From CAMYMG01 sp038259455 (GTDB lineage: Bacteria; Pseudomonadota; Alphaproteobacteria; Rhizobiales; Rhizobiaceae): DNA of 5,372 nucleotides. Positions 1 to 5,308 of the stretch are shown piece after piece. The notes below the pieces were generated by a model, which was given only the letters and a program-made list of their open reading frames with translations, was not told where the DNA came from and made no database searches. How positions within the stretch are numbered: position 1 is the stretch's first letter; every line of letters starts with the position of its first letter. Location of the stretch: the NCBI GenBank assembly GCA_038259455.1, contig JBBSOT010000368.1, positions 1 through 5,372 on the forward strand, in the 5' to 3' direction. Both the position numbers and the translations under genes were made by a program.

Positions 1-271
1 AGCCCGATATTTCTTCGAGAGCGCCCGTTCGCAGCAACGCGCCCGAGAGTATGAACATGGCGGCGATCGTAATCGGTGCTGGATTTGCAAAAACGCCCAG
101 GGCCTCGTTCACTGGCAGGAACCCCAGCAGCATCATCGTCAAGCCGCCAAGAACTGCGATCACCACCGGCGGTCGCCTTTCGGTCGCAAATGCAACAAAC
201 ACCGCGACCAGCACTCCAAGCCCGATCAAGGCGGAGTAATCGACGAGGAAATCTTTTAGGAGGGTGAGCAT
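1..271 (-). CDS. SLC13-family anion permease, N-terminal part (runs off the left edge)
   Basis: The first 90 codons of a membrane permease are read leftward from an ATG at 271-269; the rest lies outside the window. The product starts with a short amphipathic stretch (MLTLLKDFLVDYSAL) and has hydrophobic helices at about residues 14-29, 34-52 and 62-82. The segment FANPAPITIAAMF followed by LSGALLRTGALE matches the conserved N-terminal region of SLC13/SAC1-type symporters, which usually move sulfate, dicarboxylates or related anions with sodium. Long versions of this family carry TrkA-C domains, but that part cannot be seen here. The start lies 43 nt after the chrA stop in the same direction, so co-transcription is likely. 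No good Shine-Dalgarno sequence precedes it (a GGAG is more than 30 nt away), so translation may depend on readout from chrA. The substrate is unknown; sulfate-like anions are inferred from the family and from the neighbour. Confidence 0.8.
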   Translation of the reverse strand, partial: MLTLLKDFLVDYSALIGLGVLVAVFVAFATERRPPVVIAVLGGLTMMLLGFLPVNEALGVFANPAPITIAAMFILSGALLRTGALEEISG

Positions 272-314
272 GCGGATGCGGTATGCACTGCTTTCAAGCT
301 TCGCTCCAGTGCGG

Positions 315-1625
315 TCACACGGAGGCGAGAAACAATCCGCCCGAAGCCGAAAGGATGAGGGCTTTTACGAGCCCCCACCGGTATCCGAAAATGAGGAGCG
401 CGGCGAATGAGGCCAATACGGCCGCACGCCAGTCGAATGAGCTCCAGTCCGGCGCAAACAGCCGTAATGGACCGACGCGCACCTCCCCGACGACGGCAAA
501 AACCAGATGGATGAAAAACCATATGGCGAGGTTTGCGATGACGCCGACAACAGCTGCCGTTATCGCGGCCAGCCCGCCCTTGATGCGGACGGCGTTGCCC
601 AAACGATCGATCCACGGCGCCAACGCGAAGATCCATAGAAAGCATGGTGCAAAGGTAACCCAAGTGGTCAATCCCGCTCCGAGCAGTCCGGCAACGAATG
701 GCGTGAAGGGTTCCGGCGCGCGATAAGCGGCAAGATAGCCGACGAACTGTGTCACCATGATCAGCGGACCCGGTGTGGTTTCAGCAAGACCGAGACCGTC
801 GGCCATTTCGCCCGGCTGAAGCCAGCCAAAACCATGCACCGCCTCCTGCGCCATATAGGCCAGCACCGCATATGCGCCGCCAAACGTCACCACTGCCAGT
901 TGCGAGAAAAAGATGCCAATGTCCCACAGCACGTGATCAGGACCGACAGTAATCAGCACGAGCCCCATCGGAGCCGCCCAGATGAGTGCCCAGATCAGCA
1001 CCGTTTGCAGCGTTGCGCGCCAAGGCCTTGCGGAGGCTATCGCCTGCGGTCCGTTATCCGTGAGCAAGAACCAATTGGGCCTGAGCCGTGCGAAGACCAA
1101 ACCTAGAAGTCCGGCACCAAGGATGATCGTAGGGAACGGGAGGTTGAACAGGAACAGCGCTGCGAAGGCCGCCGCCGCCAGAAGTTGCTTGAAGCGCGTG
1201 TTCAAGGATCGTCCGGCAATTCGGATCAGCGCCTGAAGAACGATCGCCAGCACTGCGGCTTTCACGCCGAGAAACAATGCCGCGAACCAGCCGAGGTTCG
1301 CTGCCACCGCATAAAGCATGCTGAGGCCCAGGATAACGATGGCGCCGGGTATGACGAACAGGATTCCAGCGGCCAATCCGCCGCGCCAGCCATGCAGGCG
1401 CCAACCGGCCCAGGTGGCAAGTTGCTGCGCCTCGGGCCCCGGCAGGAAGTGACAGAAATTCAGCGCGTGGAGGTAATCGTCCTCGCTGATCCAGCCGCGT
1501 TCCTCGACCAATTCGCGGTGCATCAGACTGATCTGGCCCGCCGGGCCGCCAAAGCTGAGCATGCCGATACGCAGGAACACCCGCAGGAGTTCAGTGAAGG
1601 ACGGGCAGTTCAGCTGGCCGGGCAT
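315..1625 (-). CDS. chrA: Chromate efflux transporter, two-domain CHR family
   Basis: This encodes a 436-aa inner-membrane protein of the chromate ion transporter family, which exports chromate from the cytoplasm. Two homologous CHR halves are visible. The first has FLRIGMLSFGGPAGQ (residues 17-30), EERGWI (41-46) and the FLPGPEAQQLATWAGW motif (60-75). The second has FFSQLAVVTFGGAYAVL (239-255), then GLAETTPGPLIMVTQFVGY (279-297). The length fits the usual long, fused form of about 400-450 residues. The frame is open further upstream to an ATG at 1667, but the ATG at 1625-1623 is preferred: a GAGGT lies 6 nt before it (1636-1632), and the extra 14 residues (MCCFDADG...) do not look like family sequence. 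No ChrB-type regulator is visible. The gene is first in a probable unit with the SLC13 permease and is divergent from the cytochrome operon. Chromate as substrate is inferred from the family; some CHR proteins have other or unknown roles. Confidence 0.92.
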   Translation of the reverse strand: MPGQLNCPSFTELLRVFLRIGMLSFGGPAGQISLMHRELVEERGWISEDDYLHALNFCHFLPGPEAQQLATWAGWRLHGWRGGLAAGILFVIPGAIVILGLSMLYAVAANLGWFAALFLGVKAAVLAIVLQALIRIAGRSLNTRFKQLLAAAAFAALFLFNLPFPTIILGAGLLGLVFARLRPNWFLLTDNGPQAIASARPWRATLQTVLIWALIWAAPMGLVLITVGPDHVLWDIGIFFSQLAVVTFGGAYAVLAYMAQEAVHGFGWLQPGEMADGLGLAETTPGPLIMVTQFVGYLAAYRAPEPFTPFVAGLLGAGLTTWVTFAPCFLWIFALAPWIDRLGNAVRIKGGLAAITAAVVGVIANLAIWFFIHLVFAVVGEVRVGPLRLFAPDWSSFDWRAAVLASFAALLIFGYRWGLVKALILSASGGLFLASV

Positions 1626-1631
1626 CAAATT

Positions 1632-1636
1632 ACCTC
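1632..1636 (-). promoter_or_regulatory. Ribosome binding site that fixes the chrA start
   Basis: The minus strand reads GAGGT followed by six bases and then the ATG at 1625. This well-placed Shine-Dalgarno sequence is the main reason for choosing that start over the upstream in-frame ATG at 1667. Confidence 0.65.
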
Positions 1637-1994
1637 GCAACAATCCGTCCGCATCGAAGCAGCACAACGAGGCAACACTTGGGCCTGCTCCTGCCTTCTC
1701 GGGAGGTTGCGCAGTCCCGCAATCCGTTCTTACAGCACCATTCCGCCGCAGGAAAGCAACGCATCAAAGCAGCGCAGCTTACGCACGTTCGGTCGTTTGC
1801 AACTTTCGAGCCTGCTTCGGGAGAAAGGGTAATGCGGGCGGCTCAGTCCGCGACCGTTCGATGAGGGTTGGGTTCGTGCACCGGCTTTTCCCTGTTCCTA
1901 GCTACAAACCGGACAGTCTGGATACTGGCGCATAAGCAATTGCGTAGCGAGCACGAAATAAGCGCTGCTCCAATAGCTTCGGCTGCCTGCGGGC

Positions 1995-2025
1995 TTCACC
2001 TTCGACTTGGTTCACCATCGAAGGA
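1995..2025 (+). promoter_or_regulatory. Leader repeat/hairpin that includes the cytochrome ribosome binding site
   Basis: Two overlapping patterns are visible. The first is a direct repeat, TTCACCTTCGA (1995-2005) and TTCACCATCGA (2011-2021), identical at 10 of 11 positions with starts 16 bp apart. The second is a perfect inverted repeat, CCTTCGA (1999-2005) with TCGAAGG (2018-2024), around a 12-nt loop. The right arm overlaps the Shine-Dalgarno AAGGA (2021-2025), which sits 8 nt before the ATG at 2034. As RNA the hairpin would cover the ribosome binding site; as DNA the repeats could be a regulator site. The patterns are seen; either function is inference. Confidence 0.45.
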
Positions 2026-2033
2026 TAAACATT

Positions 2034-2642
2034 ATGACACCGAAAAATTCCAGGCGATCCCGGTGGGATCCAGTGGTCAAGCTGACTCACTGGTCAGTTG
2101 CAGCGGCCGTGTTGGCCAACGCCGTCTTTACTGAAGACGGCTCCGCCGCCCATGTTTGGGTGGGATACGGGCTTGCCGCCATCCTGGGGCTTCGCTTGCT
2201 CTGGGGTGTGATCGGTCCAGCGGAAGCCCGCTTCACCGCCTTCCTGCCCAGCATCGGCCGGGCAAGATCTCACCTGCGCGACATCAGGGACGGCGTGAAG
2301 AACGAGGGCAAATCGCACAACCCGCTTGGCGCGCTGATGGTCTATGCAATCTGGTCGTGCCTGATAGCCATCATCGCCACGGGCATTTCCATGGCCGGCC
2401 TGCCCGAAACCTTCGAGCGCCGCGAAAGGCCGCCGGTGATCGCATCGATGCAGGAGGATCGTGACGAATACGAGGAGCGTGGCGAAAATGGAGAGAACGA
2501 AGAAGGGCTGGCTTCGGAAGTCCACGAAACCGCGGTGAACCTGCTCTACCTCCTGATCCTGCTTCACCTGGCCGGGGTCCTGTTCGAAACCCGTCGGAGA
2601 GGCCGGAAGGTAATTCTGGCTATGGTTCTAGGGCACCGGTAA
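2034..2642 (+). CDS. Membrane b-type cytochrome (cytochrome b561 / Ni-hydrogenase cytochrome b family)
   Basis: This encodes a 202-aa protein with four predicted transmembrane helices at about residues 17-33, 38-59, 99-120 and 165-184. The opening SRWDPVVKLTHW is typical of the bacterial cytochrome b561/Ni-hydrogenase b subunit family. Candidate heme ligands are His19, His40, His164 and His178, one pair near each membrane face, as expected for two b hemes. The positive-inside rule (basic N-terminus and ETRRRGRK near the C-terminus) places both ends in the cytoplasm. The loop between helices 3 and 4 (about 121-163) would then be periplasmic; it holds 10 acidic residues in positions 141-157. 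Family members shuttle electrons between quinones and a partner protein, but the partner is not evident here. The start at 2034 is chosen over the in-frame ATG at 2007 because of AAGGA 8 nt upstream and the family N-terminus. It is the first gene of a tight three-gene operon. Confidence 0.87.
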   Translation: MTPKNSRRSRWDPVVKLTHWSVAAAVLANAVFTEDGSAAHVWVGYGLAAILGLRLLWGVIGPAEARFTAFLPSIGRARSHLRDIRDGVKNEGKSHNPLGALMVYAIWSCLIAIIATGISMAGLPETFERRERPPVIASMQEDRDEYEERGENGENEEGLASEVHETAVNLLYLLILLHLAGVLFETRRRGRKVILAMVLGHR

Positions 2643-2651
2643 ACACCTGCA

Positions 2652-3185
2652 ATGATCCAGCGAAAGCGCAATCTCGAACGCAAGGCTACAGCGATGACCA
2701 TCGTTGTGGCCTTGCAGTCCTTGGCTGCGTTGTTTTTCATCGCGGACGTTCTCAACGATGCTGCAAGCAGCGAGGGCGCGAACCATCTGCTGGTCGAAGC
2801 CCTCGCGGTGGTTGCGTTGCTGGTGGCCGTCCTTGTTGGTGCATTCCAGATCAGGTCACTGGTCCTCGCCGCCCGGCAAGACGAGCTGGCAGTGGCGCTG
2901 ACCCAGGGAGCCGCCGCAGATCTCATCACGCTGCGCTTTGCTCAATGGAACCTGACCAAGGCCGAAGCCGACGTTGCCCTGTTTGCGCTTAAGGGATGCG
3001 ATGTGCACCAGATCGCGGGGCTCAGGGGCGCTGCCGAGGGGACCGTTCGCGCTCAACTGACCAAGGTCTACGCGAAGGCCGGGGTCAACTCGCAATCTGC
3101 TTTGGTCGCGTCGTTCCTCGATGAAATCATCAATCCCGCCCTGATCAAGCAGTTGTCGGCCCGTTCGAAGGAGCCCATCGAATGA
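2652..3185 (+). CDS. Membrane-anchored LuxR-type HTH transcriptional regulator
   Basis: This encodes a 177-aa protein with a basic N-terminus (RKRNLERK), two hydrophobic helices (about residues 15-33 and 47-73) and a C-terminal LuxR/GerE-type helix-turn-helix (about 101-157). The HTH begins with LTKAEADVALFALKG and continues with EGTVRAQLTKVYAKAGV, matching the family pattern LTxxExxVLxLxxxG...TVxxHLxxIYxKLGV. There is no receiver or autoinducer-binding domain, so any signal is probably sensed by the membrane or short periplasmic segment (about 34-46). Similar two-helix HTH proteins of unknown function occur in alphaproteobacteria, from memory. It starts 9 nt after the cytochrome stop, and its TGA overlaps the ATG of the VIT gene (ATGA). 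The start at 2652 lacks a clear Shine-Dalgarno sequence; ATG 2694 has AAGG 8 nt upstream and would give 163 aa, still with both helices. Target genes are unknown; autoregulation of this operon is a natural guess. Confidence 0.82.
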   Translation: MIQRKRNLERKATAMTIVVALQSLAALFFIADVLNDAASSEGANHLLVEALAVVALLVAVLVGAFQIRSLVLAARQDELAVALTQGAAADLITLRFAQWNLTKAEADVALFALKGCDVHQIAGLRGAAEGTVRAQLTKVYAKAGVNSQSALVASFLDEIINPALIKQLSARSKEPIE

Positions 3186-3874
3186 AACCTCATAGCGAAA
3201 GGCACATGATAGCGCGCATCGGTTGGCTTCGCGCCGCGGTCTTGGGCGCCAATGACGGCATCATATCTACCGCGAGCCTGATTCTCGGGGTGGCTGCGTC
3301 AGGTGCCGACCGGCCCGCGGTTCTGGTCGCCGGGGTGGCCGGCCTATTTGCTGGCGCAATGTCGATGGCGGCGGGTGAATACGTCTCGGTAAGCTCGCAA
3401 ACCGATACGGAGCAGGCGGACCTGGCCCGGGAAACGCTGGAACTCGCAGATACTCCGGCAGCAGAGCTCGAAGAACTCACCGCGATCTATGTTTCCCGCG
3501 GCGTGGATGGAGTGACGGCCCGCGCCGTTGCTGAGCAGATGACCGCCGCCAACGCGTTGAAGGCCCATGCAAGGGACGAGCTCCAGATCACCGAATTGAC
3601 CGCGGCAAAGCCGGTAGTTGCGGCGCTCACATCGGCGGGGACTTTCACCGTCGGAGCCTTGCTGCCGCTTGCTTTGGCCACGGTTCTGCCAATGGCCCTG
3701 ATCGTGCCAGGCGAAGCTGCTGGATCGATACTGTTTCTCGGGGTGCTCGGTGCCGTAGGAGCCATCGCCGGAGGGGCCCGTCCGTTCAAGCCGGTTATCC
3801 GTGTCGTGTTCTGGGGCGCGTTTGCGATGGCGCTGACTGCCGGAATCGGCAGGCTCGTGGGCGCAGCCGTGTAA
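3182..3874 (+). CDS. VIT1/CCC1-family Fe(II)/Mn(II) transporter
   Basis: This encodes a 230-aa inner-membrane protein of the vacuolar iron transporter (VIT1/CCC1) family. Signature segments are WLRAAVLGANDGIISTASLI (residues 15-34, helix 1) and GAMSMAAGEYVSVSSQTDTE (58-77), the end of helix 2 and start of the cytosolic domain. A glutamate-rich cytosolic segment follows (about 77-135, including ETLELADTPAAELEEL and HARDELQI), which in characterised VIT proteins binds the metal. Three more helices lie at about 147-170, 178-197 and 206-228. Bacterial members are usually annotated as iron/manganese exporters or detoxifiers. Translation is probably coupled to the regulator gene through the ATGA overlap, and AAGGAG lies 8 nt upstream (3168-3173). 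It closes the cytochrome-regulator-transporter operon. Fe versus Mn cannot be decided from sequence. No obvious terminator follows; the next hairpin (3958-3972) has no T-run. Confidence 0.92.
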   Translation: MKPHSERHMIARIGWLRAAVLGANDGIISTASLILGVAASGADRPAVLVAGVAGLFAGAMSMAAGEYVSVSSQTDTEQADLARETLELADTPAAELEELTAIYVSRGVDGVTARAVAEQMTAANALKAHARDELQITELTAAKPVVAALTSAGTFTVGALLPLALATVLPMALIVPGEAAGSILFLGVLGAVGAIAGGARPFKPVIRVVFWGAFAMALTAGIGRLVGAAV

Positions 3875-4067
3875 CCGTAGGCAACGTAGATTATGAGGAC
3901 ATTCGCTGAGCGTCTGCTTTCGGGAAGGGACTTTTGTCAGAGATACGTCTGCTTTGTCGACGGAAGCCGTCGCGGTGCCAGCGGCCAGGTCTAACGGCAA
4001 ATTACCGTCAAGTGAGCAAAAAACTTGCTGGTCCGGACACGATCATAAAGCAGATATCAGACTTTGC
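3875..4067. other. Convergent intergenic region containing repeat copy A
   Basis: About 193 bases separate the VIT stop from the GH12 stop. No protein gene is supported: the longest antisense frame across it is mostly the reverse of the VIT gene. It contains repeat copy A (3951-4040) and the decamer CGTCTGCTTT twice (3911-3920 and 3946-3955). A small stem AGCAA/TTGCT lies at 4015-4029. It is too weak to call a terminator with confidence, although on the minus strand its loop region is T-rich and it sits downstream of the GH12 stop. Confidence 0.6.
3951..4040 (+). repeat. Diverged intergenic repeat, copy A
   Basis: This 90-bp stretch aligns in direct orientation with 5112-5200: 68 of 89 aligned positions match by hand, with one single-base gap. 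The best-conserved blocks are TTTGTCG, CGCGNTGC, AGCGGCCA, AAACTT and GGTCCGGA. Weaker similarity extends left, where TTTCGGGA (3918-3925) matches 5080-5087 in nearly the same register. Copy A can form two hairpins: CGACGG/CCGTCG (3958-3963 with 3967-3972, loop AAG) and ACGG/CCGT (3994-3997 with 4005-4008). No transposase or other coding capacity is present. It is probably a member of a dispersed intergenic repeat family. Confidence 0.7.
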
Positions 4068-4913
4068 TTATTTTGGATCGATTGAAACTTCAAATTGATC
4101 GATCCAGAGCAATGCTTCTCCTCGCATGACTTCGGCGCCGAGCTCGATATCGGCTATATACGCATCATCGAAGTTCAGCGCTTTGAGAGGCTCACTACGC
4201 AGCAGCGCGACTGGATCAAATTCTGCTGAAAAACGCGGATCTTGCGCGACGAACGCAACGTAGATCCATCGGTTATCGTTTTTTCCAGAGACGTCATGCC
4301 AACTTTCATCGAGCCAGATGTCCCAGGCTGCTCCGTCATGCACCACCGAACCGATTTTCGTTCCTGCAGGAGACAAATGGTCAGCAGTCGCATAAGTCCA
4401 TATCATCACTTCCGCGACGATACTGTCAGGCTTCGGTTCGGAAATGATCGCGGGGCTCTTGGTGAGCCACAGCGTCGTAACGATGTTATATTGGCTTGGG
4501 CCATCCACCTCGACCTCAGTGGTCACCCTCATGGCTTCAATAGATCTGATACCAATCGGGAAGCGATCGTCCAAGCGAGGGACCGGGTCCCATGGAGACA
4601 TGCCAATTTTGGCTTGCGGTTGCGCAAAGATATTGGTGCCGGAGCCCGGCCACTTCCATTGAAAGCCTAAGCGTTCGCTATCTGCTGGATCACGTACGAT
4701 GCATTGGGTCCAAGGAAAATCACCTACCGCTTGGACGTTCCAGACATTGTTGAAATAGACAGCTCCTTGATGGGGCACTTCAGCCCAAGCATCACAATTC
4801 AGCTCTTCTGTATCCGGGACTATCCATTCTTCATGCTTCTGCGCAGTGCACGCTGAATTTGAACCAGCAAAAAGACCCAAGATTACGAGGGCTGCATTGT
4901 GAAATCTCTTCAT
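4068..4913 (-). CDS. Secreted glycoside hydrolase family 12 (endo-beta-glucanase / xyloglucanase type)
   Basis: This encodes a 281-aa protein: a signal peptide (about residues 1-21) followed by a full-length GH12 jelly-roll domain. Family landmarks in order are FNNVWNV (54-60, the NNxWG region), FQWKWPG (84-90), YNIVTTLWLTKSP (142-154), AEVMIWTYA (167-175), NRWIYVAFVAQDPR (214-227) and ELGAEVMRGE (257-266). By comparison with fungal Cel12A-type enzymes, Glu168 is the expected nucleophile and Glu261 the acid/base. Cys40 and Cys71 have a spacing like the conserved N-terminal disulfide. The enzyme would cut beta-1,4-glucan, mixed-linkage glucan or xyloglucan outside the cytoplasm. Cys22 follows SNSA, a poor lipobox, so ordinary secretion is favoured over lipidation. 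A weak GGTGG lies 6 nt before the ATG. No sugar-uptake genes are adjacent. The gene is by eye less GC-rich than its neighbours and lies between two copies of a diverged repeat, which hints at acquisition by transfer. Confidence 0.88.
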   Translation of the reverse strand: MKRFHNAALVILGLFAGSNSACTAQKHEEWIVPDTEELNCDAWAEVPHQGAVYFNNVWNVQAVGDFPWTQCIVRDPADSERLGFQWKWPGSGTNIFAQPQAKIGMSPWDPVPRLDDRFPIGIRSIEAMRVTTEVEVDGPSQYNIVTTLWLTKSPAIISEPKPDSIVAEVMIWTYATADHLSPAGTKIGSVVHDGAAWDIWLDESWHDVSGKNDNRWIYVAFVAQDPRFSAEFDPVALLRSEPLKALNFDDAYIADIELGAEVMRGEALLWIDQFEVSIDPK

Positions 4914-4946
4914 AAGCGGCCACCAAGCTGCGCCAGGGTGTCTAGC

Positions 4947-4959
4947 GTGTATAATACAC
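4947..4959. promoter_or_regulatory. Perfect palindrome in the GH12 promoter region
   Basis: GTGTAT-A-ATACAC is a 13-bp inverted repeat with 6-bp arms, ending 33 nt upstream of the GH12 start codon. On the minus strand it contains TATTAT (4956-4951), which could be a -10 element at a plausible distance from the start. No convincing -35 lies 15-18 bp upstream of it. Position and symmetry suit an operator covering the promoter. The regulator is unknown and no candidate is encoded next to the gene. Confidence 0.4.
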
Positions 4960-5111
4960 CTAACCCCAAAGCAACCGAGACGTCAGCTTCCCACGACACT
5001 CCTGCCTTCCTCCGTCCACTTTGACCTCCTTGAAAGCGGCCAATCTTGGTTGCTCAACAAAACCTGAATGGACGGCAGGTTTCGGGATCGCCGTTGGGCT
5101 TGGGAATGACT

Positions 5112-5200
5112 GGTTTGTCGGCGGATGCCGACGCGTTGCTAGCGGCCAAGTCTAGCGGCATGTAATCGCCGCGTGCGCGAAAACTTTCAGGTCCGGAGCC
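5112..5200 (+). repeat. Diverged intergenic repeat, copy B
   Basis: This is the direct-orientation partner of 3951-4040, about 1,160 bp to the right and on the far side of the GH12 gene. Identity is about 76% over the core by hand alignment. It can also form two hairpins in the same relative places as copy A: GTCGGC/GCCGAC (5117-5122 with 5127-5132, loop GGAT) and GCGGC/GCCGC (5155-5159 with 5168-5172, loop of 8). No coding capacity or terminal inverted repeats typical of an insertion sequence are visible. Confidence 0.7.
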
Positions 5201-5250
5201 GACTTTGACCTAATCGATTTGATCATCTTTGTATGGGTAAATCCGCGCTG

Positions 5251-5308
5251 CCATTCTTCGGTTACGCCGCCTAATCCAGAATGGTCGCCGCCATCGTACT
5301 AGGCGGCG
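5251..5308. repeat. Interlocking inverted repeats near the right edge
   Basis: Three pairings are possible: CCATTCT with AGAATGG (5251-5257/5278-5284), CGCCGCCTA with TAGGCGGCG (5265-5273/5300-5308, 9 bp perfect), and GCCGCC with GGCGGC (5287-5292/5302-5307). The second and third share their right arm, so they exclude each other. The first and second interlock like a pseudoknot. Only a short GTTTC follows on the plus strand, so a standard intrinsic terminator is unlikely. Role unknown. Confidence 0.45.

Larger units (their letters stand above)
1626..2033. promoter_or_regulatory. Divergent intergenic region between chrA and the cytochrome operon
   Basis: About 408 bases lie between two divergent start codons and must hold the promoters for both directions. 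No protein gene is convincing here: the frames that cross it are antisense continuations from chrA or short chance frames. No clear -35/-10 pair stands out by eye on either strand. A weak direct similarity exists between 1651-1668 and 1761-1778 (15 of 18 bases, GCATCRAAGCAGCRCARC), spaced 110 bp. The best-defined structure is the repeat at 1995-2025 next to the cytochrome start, listed separately. Confidence 0.6.

Noticed and set aside
258..263. AGGAGG on the plus strand as a ribosome binding site
   Set aside because: It lies inside the minus-strand SLC13 coding sequence; the plus-strand ATG after it opens no credible gene.
1185..1832. Long plus-strand open frame (215 codons)
   Set aside because: It is antisense to chrA over most of its length, has no recognisable domain and no ribosome binding site; the opposite strand encodes a clear ChrA.
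1865..1900. Possible general-stress (EcfG-type) promoter, GGAAC on the minus strand
   Set aside because: The GGAAC is present but the downstream element at 17 nt reads CGAA rather than CGTT, and it points away from the cytochrome operon at a long distance from chrA.
3344..4000. Minus-strand open frame of 218 codons
   Set aside because: It is antisense to the VIT gene and runs into repeat copy A; its composition is that of a GC-rich shadow frame and no family is recognisable.
4074..4106. Inverted repeat TGGATCGAT / ATCGATCCA as a GH12 terminator
   Set aside because: It lies inside the last codons of GH12 (before the stop), encodes the repeated Ile-Asp pairs of the family C-terminus and is not followed by a T-run.
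3875..5200. Composite transposon or insertion sequence around the GH12 gene
   Set aside because: No transposase, no terminal inverted repeats and no target-site duplication are visible, and the direct repeats are too diverged to be recent element ends.
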